A stretch of 64,000 bases of DNA from Roseateles sp049532965 (lineage in GTDB: Bacteria; Pseudomonadota; Gammaproteobacteria; Burkholderiales; Burkholderiaceae_C), in the NCBI RefSeq assembly GCF_049532965.1, contig NZ_CP186694.1:1116001-1180000 (forward strand). Reading direction: 5' to 3'. Positions 54,860 to 62,640 of the stretch are shown in pieces. The number at the start of each line of letters is the position of its first letter. Within the stretch, counting starts at the first letter, position 1. Below the pieces are notes generated by a model. That model searched no databases and had not been told where the DNA came from. It worked only from the letters and a program-made list of their open reading frames with translations. The position numbers and the translations under genes were made by a program.

Positions 54860-55737
54860 TTCATGCCCCTCAGGTCGAGTTTCAGCACGCGCGCCGTCTC
54901 GCGGATCACGTCGTAGGCGGCATCGTTGGTGGGATGGAACCCGTTCAGCAGGCCCTGGTCCGACCAGGGGATGTCCTTGACGTCGAGGAACGCCGCCTGG
55001 ATGCGCTTCTTGAGCTGCGGATCCAGGTCCTTGCGCCATACCGTCGGGGACTCGGGGATCGGCGCGGACTTCCAGACCACGACCAGGTCCTCGCGCTTCG
55101 CCTGCCCCTTGGCGATGGCGCTGTCCAGGATGCGGTCGGCGATCGCGACCGCGTCGATGCGGCGGTTCTGCACCGCCACCGCGTTGGCGTCGTGCGAGCC
55201 GGAGAAGATGACGCGGCCGAAGTCCTTGTCCGGATCGAAGCCGAGCTTGAGCAAGCCGGCCTTGGGGAACAGGTGTCCGGAGGTCGAGGTCGGATCGACG
55301 AACGCGAAGGTGCGCCCCTTGAGGTCGGCCAGCGTGCGGATGCCGCTGTCCTTGTGCGCCACGATCAGCGAGTGGTAGGCGGTGCGTCCGGCCTTCTTGG
55401 TCTCGGCGACGGCGAAGGCCTCGATGTCGGCCACGGTCGCGCCGAGCACGTAGGAGAAGGGGCCGAGATAGGCCACGTCCAGGCGCCGCGAGCGCAGCGC
55501 CTCGATCACGCCGTTGTAGTCGGCCGCGACGAACGGCTTGACCGGCATGCCCAGCGAGCGCGCCAGCATGTCCATCATCGCCTGGCTGTTGGCGATCATG
55601 GCGCGCGAGTCCTCGGAGGGAATCAGTCCGACGGTCAGCACGCCGCCGGCGGCGTGCGCGCGGTTGGCGTGGCCGAGCAGGGGCGGCGCCGTCAGGGCCG
55701 GGGCGAGGGCAAGCAGATGTCTCCGAGTGATCGGCAT
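54856..55737 (-). CDS. phnD: Phosphonate ABC transporter substrate-binding protein
   Basis: 293-residue periplasmic binding protein. A leader with a twin-arginine-like TRRHLLALAPALTAPP then LLGHANRAHA. Ligand-binding features of PhnD: VGLIPSEDSRAM, VAYLGPFSYVLG, TFAFVDPTSTSGHLFPK, GSHDANAVAVQNRRIDAVAI. First gene of the operon, divergent from the LysR gene across 217 bases with a T-N11-A palindrome. Confidence 0.95.
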   Translation of the reverse strand: MPITRRHLLALAPALTAPPLLGHANRAHAAGGVLTVGLIPSEDSRAMIANSQAMMDMLARSLGMPVKPFVAADYNGVIEALRSRRLDVAYLGPFSYVLGATVADIEAFAVAETKKAGRTAYHSLIVAHKDSGIRTLADLKGRTFAFVDPTSTSGHLFPKAGLLKLGFDPDKDFGRVIFSGSHDANAVAVQNRRIDAVAIADRILDSAIAKGQAKREDLVVVWKSAPIPESPTVWRKDLDPQLKKRIQAAFLDVKDIPWSDQGLLNGFHPTNDAAYDVIRETARVLKLDLRGMK

Positions 55738-55857
55738 GGCGGTCTCCAGTGGCTTTTCTTGTCGCGGTGGCTCCGGGTTCCTGCGAGGTGCCTGGATCGA
55801 CCGCGTGCTGCTACTGTGCGGCCTGGGCAGGCATTGGACCAATTCAACTTTTCGGCT

Positions 55858-55884
55858 CGATGCATTCACTGCCTCAATGCATCG
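55858..55884. promoter_or_regulatory. LysR-type operator-like palindrome between phnD and its regulator
   Basis: CGATGCATT (55858–55866) and AATGCATCG (55876–55884) are perfect 9-bp inverted arms with a 9-base spacer, containing the T-N11-A core expected for LysR-type regulators. It is 70 bases upstream of the LysR ATG and 120 from phnD. Binding by the adjacent LysR protein is inferred. Confidence 0.65.
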
Positions 55885-55954
55885 ACAGGGAAAACCAGCA
55901 GAGGACGGGCACCCTGCCGCCAGGCCGACCCGTCCCGGTCGACGAGGAGTCGCC

Positions 55955-56839
55955 ATGCGTCTGACCCAGCTCCGCTCGTTCCATGCCGTGGCTTGCACGG
56001 GCAGCTTCACCCGTGCGGCCGAGCGGCTGCATGTCAGCCAACCCACGGTGACCACGCAGGTCGCGCAGCTGGAGGCGCTCTATCGCGTGGAGCTGTTCCA
56101 TCGCGGCGGACGGCAGGTCCGGCTCACGCAGCTCGGGGAACGACTGCTGCAGTTGTCGCGGCAGATCTTCGGCGTGGAGGCCGAGGCGGTGCAGCTGCTG
56201 CGGGACGAAGGCGAGCTCCGCTCCGGCCACCTGCGCGTCGCGGCGGTGGGGCCGCATCACGTCACGCGCATGCTGATGGCCTTCCACCAGCGCCACCCGG
56301 CGGTGAGCATGTCGGTGAGCACCGGGAACTCCCAGGATGTGCTGGACCGGCTGCTGGCCTACGAGGCCGATGTCGGTGTGCTGGCGCAGGCCTCGCGCGA
56401 CCGGCGTTTCGTGGCGGTGCCCTACAGCGAGCACCCGGTGCTGATCTGCTGCAACCGCACCCACCGATTCGCACGCCGGCGGTCGATCGGCATTGCCGAG
56501 CTGCAGGACGAGAAGCTGCTGATGCGCGAGCAGGGGTCGACGACGCGTCTCGCGCTCGAGGCGGCGCTGCAGGCCGCGGGGGTGACGCCCGATGTGGTGA
56601 TGGAGATCGCCAGCCGCGAGATCATCCGCGAGGCCGTGGTGCTGGGTGCTGGCGTGGCGGCGGTCTCCGCGGTGGAGTTCGTGCCCGGGCCGGGCCTGCA
56701 TGCGGTGTCCATCAGCGATGCCAACGTGCGGACCTGCGCCCACCTGGTGTGTCTGGCCGAACGGCGGGACATCGGCATGGTGCGTGTCTTCATGGACCTG
56801 TGGGAGGCCGCCCACAGCGTGCCCGCCGCGGCAGGGTGA
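55955..56839 (+). CDS. LysR-family transcriptional regulator of the phosphonate operon
   Basis: 294 residues. N-terminal winged helix-turn-helix (FHAVACTGSFTRAAERLHVS then QPTVTTQVAQLE), followed by an effector domain (LRVAAVGPHHVTRML, VGVLAQASRDRRFVAVPYSE, LLMREQGSTTRLALEAAL). Divergent transcription from phnD and the palindrome between them indicate it controls the operon, probably responding to a phosphonate. Start MRLTQLRSFHAVAC at 55955 has GACGAGGAG upstream. Confidence 0.93.
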   Translation: MRLTQLRSFHAVACTGSFTRAAERLHVSQPTVTTQVAQLEALYRVELFHRGGRQVRLTQLGERLLQLSRQIFGVEAEAVQLLRDEGELRSGHLRVAAVGPHHVTRMLMAFHQRHPAVSMSVSTGNSQDVLDRLLAYEADVGVLAQASRDRRFVAVPYSEHPVLICCNRTHRFARRRSIGIAELQDEKLLMREQGSTTRLALEAALQAAGVTPDVVMEIASREIIREAVVLGAGVAAVSAVEFVPGPGLHAVSISDANVRTCAHLVCLAERRDIGMVRVFMDLWEAAHSVPAAAG

Positions 56840-57045
56840 GGGCGGCCTCGTCTTCGGGCCTTCGCGGCGCTCACGCCGGGTGTCAACCGGCTCCCTGGAG
56901 GCAGCCATGGTTGTCGACTGAAAAACGCACGAAAAAAAAGTTCTCGTCTTCGTCGGCGCGGCGCAACGCCTGACCCCGTTTTGGCACGCTCGTTCGATTT
57001 CGGCCTCGCCGAACGGGCGAAGAATTTGTGGCTCGGAGGTTCTCC

Positions 57046-58311
57046 ATGCTGCAAGTTCTCCACCGCTTCCTTGACCGCCTGCGCGGCGCATCCCGGACGG
57101 ATGATCGCGTCCACGTGCTGGCTGAACGGGCCCTGTTCCGCCGGCCCGGGCTCGCCGGTCGAATGGCGGCGGAGCTGATGTCTCCCGCCCAGACGTCGGG
57201 CATGTTCCTGACCGCGCCGCGCCGAACCGGCAAGAGCACGTTCATCCGCCACGATCTCGTCCCCGCGCTTGAACGGGAGCATCGGGCGCTGGTGCTCTAC
57301 GCGGACCTCTGGGACCGACGCGAGGAGGATCCGGGTGCCGTCATCGTCGAGGTGATCGGGCAGGCCTTGAAGGCGCAGGAGGATCGCTCGGGCCGGGCGA
57401 TTCGCCGGTTGAGCCTGTCGCGGCTCAAGGCGCCCGGCGTCGAGCTGGAAGTCGCCAGGCCGAGGGAGGAACGGCAGCCTTCGCTGCGGGAAAGCCTGGA
57501 ACGCCTGTCCGACCTGGCCGGGAAGACGGTGGTGCTCGTCATCGACGAGGTCCAGCACACGCAGGCGACGAGCCTCGGGCGCGAGGCCCTCTACATGCTG
57601 AAGGCTGCGCGCGACCACCTGAACGCGTGCGACAAGCTGAAGTTCCGCTTGCTCGCCACCGGCTCCCACAACGAGAAGATCGAGTGCCTGGTGAGCGACA
57701 AGCATCAGGCCTTTCTTGGCGCTCACCTGGAAGCGATGCCCACCCTGGGCGGCGCGGACTATCTGCGCTGGGAGCGGGGCTTGCACGGCCCCGGGTTCAC
57801 GGCGTCGCTCGAGGCATTGGAACAAGCCTTCGAGATCTGCCTGCGCCGCCCGGCCGCGTTTCACAGGGCGTGTCGAGCCGCGGCGAGCGAGCAACGGCTG
57901 GAGCGCGAGGCGCAGGATCGTCTGCTGCTCCGTCGAGCCTCCGAGCTGATCGACGCCGAGAAGCGGCAACTGTTCGTTCGCCTGCAGGCGCTGGGGCCGC
58001 TCGAGCAGGCGGTGCTGCGTCTGCTGGCCGAGGACGGCCGCGATTTCACGCCGCTCTTCCCGCCGGCGAAGGAGCGCCTGAAAGACATGTTGACGGTGCT
58101 GCCCCCCGACGAGCGGCCCGACGTGTCGACCACCAGCATCCGTGCCGCCCTCGACCAACTGTGCGAGGCACGGCTGGTGTGGCGGGGCGACGGCCCTTAT
58201 GCGCTGGAGGAGAGCCAGTTCGCGAGCTGGCTGCTCGAGCGGCCGCCTGTCGACACGATCCCGGCGCCCCTGGGCGCTGAACTGCTGGATCCATCTCCAA
58301 AAGCCGCCTGA
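57046..58311 (+). CDS. AAA/STAND-like ATPase of unknown function, copy 1
   Basis: 421 residues. Walker A APRRTGKST (57–65), Walker B VVLVIDEVQ (162–170) and a sensor-like LLATGSHNEK. The C-terminal half (from about residue 290) is a helical domain ending in a winged-helix-like segment (SIRAALDQLCEARLVWRGDG). No nuclease, protease or membrane domain. The ATG at 57046 has GGAGGT five bases upstream; residues MLQV match copy 2. The next gene is a clear paralogue. Function unknown; fold resembles the small archaeal-type ATPase/AAA families used in diverse regulatory or defence roles. Confidence 0.75.
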   Translation: MLQVLHRFLDRLRGASRTDDRVHVLAERALFRRPGLAGRMAAELMSPAQTSGMFLTAPRRTGKSTFIRHDLVPALEREHRALVLYADLWDRREEDPGAVIVEVIGQALKAQEDRSGRAIRRLSLSRLKAPGVELEVARPREERQPSLRESLERLSDLAGKTVVLVIDEVQHTQATSLGREALYMLKAARDHLNACDKLKFRLLATGSHNEKIECLVSDKHQAFLGAHLEAMPTLGGADYLRWERGLHGPGFTASLEALEQAFEICLRRPAAFHRACRAAASEQRLEREAQDRLLLRRASELIDAEKRQLFVRLQALGPLEQAVLRLLAEDGRDFTPLFPPAKERLKDMLTVLPPDERPDVSTTSIRAALDQLCEARLVWRGDGPYALEESQFASWLLERPPVDTIPAPLGAELLDPSPKAA

Positions 58312-58345
58312 CGGCGACATCTGTTCAACGAAACGAGGGTCACTC

Positions 58346-59620
58346 ATGCTGCAAGTGCCACAGGCATCCATTCCACATGACGAGGAAACGTCAGAGTTCC
58401 ATTCAGACGCCATCGGTCCCTTCTTCGAGCGCCCGCAACTGGCGTCGCAGATCGCCAGCGATCTGATGTCGCGGCCGCGCGAGTCGGGGTTGCTGCTCAC
58501 AGGTCCACGCCGCACGGGCAAGAGCACGTTCGTCCGTGAGGACCTGCTCCCCGCGCTCCGCGAAGAGCACGACGTGCATGTGGTCTACATCGATCTGGCG
58601 GCCTACCGGAATGCCGAGCCGGGCCTAGCCATACAGCATGCACTGCGGCTCGCGTTGCAGCGATTCGACGGGGTGGTGCTACGCGCGGCGCGCAGCCTTG
58701 GACTGACGAACGTCCGTTTGGGCGGGCTGGAGATGAACGTGGCCCAGGCGCAAGCGGTCTACACGGATGGCGTGCTGGATGTGCTCAAGGCCTTGTCCAG
58801 GAAGGCCGGCAAGCGTTTGGTGGTCGTCATTGACGAAGTACAACGCAGTCAGAGCACCGAGCACGGGCGCAATGTGCTCTATGCGCTGATGCGCAGTTCG
58901 GACCACCTGAACATCGGCCGGGGTCCGGGCGTGCGGGTGGTCGCGACCGGATCGCACACCCACAAATTGCGCAAGTTGACGCACTCCAAGGAAGAAGCCT
59001 TCTTTGATGCGACGGTGCGAGAAGTGCCAGTCCTCGGCGCCGACTTCGTCTTCTGGGTTCGGCATCAGTTGCCTTGCCACGTTCAATTGGATGCCGAACT
59101 GATGACCAAGGGTTTTGACCGGCTGCTTCACAGGCCCCGGGAGCTGATCGACGTCTGCAAGGAGTTAGCGAAGACCAGGACTCGCTCGCTGGGCGCTGTC
59201 GACCAGCTGTTTCACCTGCTGGTGGCCGACCGCGCTGTCGAAGGGAAAGAGGCATTCGTGGCAGGACTTCGTTCGCTGTCAGACCTGGAGTTCGCGTTGC
59301 TCCGGGTGATGGCGGAGACCGGCCCCCGATTTGCGCCTCATCAGCAGTGGTGTCGCCAACGAGCAGCCGCATTGATGGCGGCCCGATGCGCCGCGCTGCC
59401 CTCGACCGATTTTTCGCAGCAGGAGATCGAGGACGCGCTCGGTCGACTCGAGGCGCGCGGCATCATCTGGCGCGGTCTCGGCTTCGCCTTCGAGAACCAG
59501 CGCGCTGCGGAGTGGGTGCTGTCGCTGGATCCCGTGGCCGACTTCTGCGTGGACCACGACGACCTGCCACGGTTGAACATCGACAGCCGTGACATGACCT
59601 TCCCGCCGCTCCTGTCCTAA
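58346..59620 (+). CDS. AAA/STAND-like ATPase of unknown function, copy 2
   Basis: 424 residues, paralogous to the upstream gene over its whole length. Walker A GPRRTGKST (53–61), Walker B VVVIDEVQR (158–166), sensor VVATGSHTHKL. The C-terminal helical domain has FHLLVADRAVEGKEAFVAGL and a winged-helix-like end (EIEDALGRLEARGIIWRGLG then FAFENQRAAEW). It starts 34 bases past copy 1 with GAGGGT before the ATG. The C-termini diverge more than the ATPase cores, suggesting different partners. Confidence 0.75.
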   Translation: MLQVPQASIPHDEETSEFHSDAIGPFFERPQLASQIASDLMSRPRESGLLLTGPRRTGKSTFVREDLLPALREEHDVHVVYIDLAAYRNAEPGLAIQHALRLALQRFDGVVLRAARSLGLTNVRLGGLEMNVAQAQAVYTDGVLDVLKALSRKAGKRLVVVIDEVQRSQSTEHGRNVLYALMRSSDHLNIGRGPGVRVVATGSHTHKLRKLTHSKEEAFFDATVREVPVLGADFVFWVRHQLPCHVQLDAELMTKGFDRLLHRPRELIDVCKELAKTRTRSLGAVDQLFHLLVADRAVEGKEAFVAGLRSLSDLEFALLRVMAETGPRFAPHQQWCRQRAAALMAARCAALPSTDFSQQEIEDALGRLEARGIIWRGLGFAFENQRAAEWVLSLDPVADFCVDHDDLPRLNIDSRDMTFPPLLS

Positions 59621-59628
59621 GGCCGGCC

Positions 59629-61290
59629 TCACACCCGATAGTTCGGCCTTCTCCCCCTGAGCCACTGCTCCATCATCATCAGGATCCACACCATCTCCCC
59701 GTAGTACCCGGGGTGCTCCGGCAAGCGGTCCTTGAGCAGGCTCTGGATGAAGGCCGGCCGGACGATGCCCCGCGTGGACAGGCTGCCCAGCGAGTCCTCG
59801 GCCAGCGCGCGCAGTTGCGCGTCGCGGGTGGCCCAGACGCCGAAGGGCAGGCCGAAGCCCTGCTTCTTCTTGACGATGATCTCGTCTGGAAGGAAGCCGC
59901 GCAGCGCTTCCTTGAAGAACCAGCGCAGCTTCAGCCCCTTGAGCTTGTAGTCCGCCGGCAGCCGCTCGGAGAACGCCAGCAACTCGTCGTCCAGCATCGG
60001 GAAGCCGACCGAGGTGCCGGCCAGCCCGGTCGTGCCGACGACCTTGGGCAGGTCGGTGTCCGCCAGCGTGTAGCGCCAGTCGAAGGCCAGCATCCGGTCC
60101 ACCAGCCGGCCCGTCCTGAGGGATTGCCACACCTGCCGCTGCTGCTTCTGCGGTCCCAGCGGATCGACGCGGCGCAGGAAGTCCGTCTCCAGCACCTCGC
60201 CCATGCCGAGCCGGGTCAGCAGGTTGTAGCTCTGCAGCCGGTCCGGCATCGGCACGCGCGCCTGGTCGATATAGCTCGCGCCCTTCTTCAGCAGCGGCAG
60301 CTTGCCGATTGGCGAACCGAACAGCGGCTGCAGCAGCCACTCGCGCATCGGCCCGGGCAGCTCGCCGTACCACGAGAACACCGTCTGCTTCGCATACCGC
60401 GTGTTGCCGCCGAACAGCTCGTCGCCACCGTCGCCGGCCAGCAGATGCCGCACGCCGTTGTCATGGGCCCGGCGGGCGCAGTAATAGGCCGGCAGCGCCG
60501 AGCTGTTGCCGAAGGGCTGGTCGTAGTGGGTCGCGACCTTGGCGATGCCGTCCACCAGGTCCCGCGGCGTCACGTAGTACTCGTGGTGCCGGCAGCCGAA
60601 GTGCTTGGCCGCGATCCGGGCAAAGGCCATCTCGTCGTAGCCCTCGGCCTCGAAACCGATCGAGTAGGTGTCCGCCGGCCGTCCCGCGACGCGGCTCAGC
60701 ATGCCCGCCACTGTCGAGCTGTCCGTGCCGCCGCTCAGGAAGCAGGCCGCATCGGGCGTGCGCAGCTGCCGCCGCACCGCACGCTCCAGGATCTGGCGGA
60801 ATTCCTCCTTCAGGTCCTCCAGCCGCGGCGCCGGATCCGCCTTGAAGGTGGGCGTCCAGTAAGGCAGCACGCGCAGTTCGCCGCGCTCGAAGATCGCCAC
60901 ATGGCCCGGCGGCAACCGGAAGATGTTGCGGAACACCGTGCGCGGCGATGGGATGACGTGGAAGTACAGGTAATCGAAAAGCGCCTGCGGCTCGAGGTCG
61001 GCGTCGTCACCAGCCAGGTCGTCCGCCCGGGTCGCGAAGTGCAGCTCGCTGCCAACGATGCGGTAGTACAGCGGCTCGATGCCGAAACGGTCGGTGGCCA
61101 GCACCGCGCGTCCACCCGGTTGGCGCCACGCCACCGAGAAACGGCCCCCCACCTGCGACAGGCCAGGCACCGGATCGGCCGCCGACAGCAGCGTGTGCCA
61201 TGCGCCATCGCGCTGCGCCTGGGTGGCATCGGCCGAAAGGCCAGGCAGGACCGGTTGCCCGGTGGACAGGAAGGTGGCGGAGCTGGTCAT
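59629..61290 (-). CDS. Asparagine-synthase-like protein lacking the glutaminase cysteine
   Basis: 553 residues. The C-terminal synthase domain is intact (AACFLSGGTDSSTVAGMLSR, LLAGDGGDELFGGNTRY, TGLAGTSVGFPMLDDELLAF). The N-terminus is short and degenerate: it begins MTSSATFLSTGQPVLPGL, with no Cys after Met and no RGPD motif; it resumes at RAVLATDRFGIEPLYYRI. It therefore probably uses free ammonia or another donor, or makes a different amide bond. Start chosen at 61290. It is divergent from the glycosyltransferase gene at 61531, suggesting a polysaccharide role. Confidence 0.88.
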   Translation of the reverse strand: MTSSATFLSTGQPVLPGLSADATQAQRDGAWHTLLSAADPVPGLSQVGGRFSVAWRQPGGRAVLATDRFGIEPLYYRIVGSELHFATRADDLAGDDADLEPQALFDYLYFHVIPSPRTVFRNIFRLPPGHVAIFERGELRVLPYWTPTFKADPAPRLEDLKEEFRQILERAVRRQLRTPDAACFLSGGTDSSTVAGMLSRVAGRPADTYSIGFEAEGYDEMAFARIAAKHFGCRHHEYYVTPRDLVDGIAKVATHYDQPFGNSSALPAYYCARRAHDNGVRHLLAGDGGDELFGGNTRYAKQTVFSWYGELPGPMREWLLQPLFGSPIGKLPLLKKGASYIDQARVPMPDRLQSYNLLTRLGMGEVLETDFLRRVDPLGPQKQQRQVWQSLRTGRLVDRMLAFDWRYTLADTDLPKVVGTTGLAGTSVGFPMLDDELLAFSERLPADYKLKGLKLRWFFKEALRGFLPDEIIVKKKQGFGLPFGVWATRDAQLRALAEDSLGSLSTRGIVRPAFIQSLLKDRLPEHPGYYGEMVWILMMMEQWLRGRRPNYRV

Positions 61291-61422
61291 TGTTCGTTCG
61301 AGGCGAGCCGGCAAGCGGACGCAGGGAAGGGTGCAGAAAGTCCCGCGGGCATTCTGTCGTGGAATTGCGAAGTTCCCGCCCCGCCCGACCCCTGGGTTCG
61401 CGGGGAGCGGTGTGCGATGTGG

Positions 61423-61462
61423 GGCCCTCCAGCGGGGGAGTCACCCACCCAAGTGGAGGGCC
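61423..61462. repeat. Inverted repeat in the asnB-like/glycosyltransferase intergenic region
   Basis: GGCCCTCC (61423–61430) and GGAGGGCC (61455–61462) form an 8-bp stem over a 24-base loop. It lies about 70 bases upstream of the glycosyltransferase TTG start. Confidence 0.5.
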
Positions 61463-61530
61463 GCCCTCAGGGGGATGTGCGGGATCGATGTCGCACAATC
61501 GCGGCCTGCCCGCATCGCCTGGGAGCCGGC

Positions 61531-62640
61531 TTGCTGATCCACTGGTTGCCTCACGCGCTGAACCCGGCCTATGCCGGCGTGCGGCTGCGTTGTCTGATGC
61601 CGCACCGCGAGTTGCGCCGTGCGGGCGTCGCCTCACGCGTGCTGGACCCGGCGGCCGCGGGCGACGCGCTGCCGGGCGATGGACTGCTGGTCGTGCAGGC
61701 GAAATGGCTGCTCGATGCCGGATCTCCGGACGCCTTGCGGCAACGCGCCGATCGCCTGGCCGAGGCCCGCGCGCGCGGCGCCCGGCTGGTGCTGGACAGC
61801 TTCGACAACTACTTCCTGAACGAGTCCGGCGATCCCGTGCGCGCCGCGCTGCTGGCGGCCTATCGCGAGGCGCTGCCGTTGTTCGCGCGCTTCACCGTTT
61901 CGTCGCCGGGATTGCAACCGCTGCTCCAGGCGGAGCTGCCGCCCGAACTGCGGCAAGCGTCCCCCGTGCAGGTGATCGGGGATCCCGTGGAAACGCCCGC
62001 CGCCGCGCGTGCCTTCGAATCGTGGCTGCACCGCGCGCACCCTGGTCGCTGGTCGGGCCAGTGGCGCGCCTGGCGAGAACTGCGCGAACACCGCGCGCAG
62101 CGCCGCGGCGCTCGTCAGCTGATGTGGTTCGGCAATCACGGCAGCGCCTACGCGACGGGCGGCATGGCCGAGCTCGAACGCCTGGTGCCGCTGCTTGAAG
62201 CCGCGGCGAGCAGCCAGCCGCTGCGGTTGACCGTCGTCAGCAACTCCGAGCAGCGCTACCGCGAACTGCTGGGCCGCGCCTCGTTCCCGCATCGCTACCG
62301 GCCCTGGGACCGGCTGCATTTCCTGTCGCTGCTGGGCGAGCAGGACCTGGTGCTGCTGCCGACGCGGATGACCGCCTTCACGATGGCCAAGAGCAACAAC
62401 CGCATGCTGCTCGCGCTCGCGCAGGGTGTGCCCGTGATGGCGGATCCGCTGCCGGACTACCAGCCCTGGCGCGACCACTGCGCGCTCGACCAATGGGATC
62501 GCCTGGCCGAACACGTCGCCGATCCGGCGCCCCTGGCCGCGCGCGCCCGCGCCGCGATCCCGGCGATCGAACGTGACTACTCCACGCGCGCCATCGCGAC
62601 GCAATGGCGCGAGGCGCTGCAACCGATCGACTCCCGATGA
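61531..62640 (+). CDS. Glycosyltransferase-like protein
   Basis: 369 residues. The N-terminus LLIHWLPHALNPAYAGVRLR then CLMPHREL fits the start of a GT-B fold, and FTMAKSNNRMLLALAQGVPV then MADPLPDYQPW fits the donor-binding region. TTG at 61531 is chosen because GGGAG lies 5–6 bases upstream and homology-like sequence begins right after it; an ATG at 61417 would add 38 residues of low-complexity sequence. Its stop overlaps the WbsX-family start (ATGA), so the two are coupled. Confidence 0.72.
   Translation: MLIHWLPHALNPAYAGVRLRCLMPHRELRRAGVASRVLDPAAAGDALPGDGLLVVQAKWLLDAGSPDALRQRADRLAEARARGARLVLDSFDNYFLNESGDPVRAALLAAYREALPLFARFTVSSPGLQPLLQAELPPELRQASPVQVIGDPVETPAAARAFESWLHRAHPGRWSGQWRAWRELREHRAQRRGARQLMWFGNHGSAYATGGMAELERLVPLLEAAASSQPLRLTVVSNSEQRYRELLGRASFPHRYRPWDRLHFLSLLGEQDLVLLPTRMTAFTMAKSNNRMLLALAQGVPVMADPLPDYQPWRDHCALDQWDRLAEHVADPAPLAARARAAIPAIERDYSTRAIATQWREALQPIDSR

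Noticed and set aside
56981..56998. Sigma-54-like TTGGCACG upstream of the tandem ATPases
   Set aside because: The -24 half is good, but at the -12 position the required GC is CG, so it does not meet the consensus.
58142..58345. Upstream extension of ATPase copy 2 in the same frame
   Set aside because: It would overlap the end of copy 1 by 170 bases; the ATG at 58346 has its own ribosome site and matches the MLQV start of copy 1.
61417..61530. ATG at 61417 as start of the glycosyltransferase
   Set aside because: The added 38 residues are low-complexity and run through the inverted repeat; TTG at 61531 has a ribosome site and family-like N-terminus.
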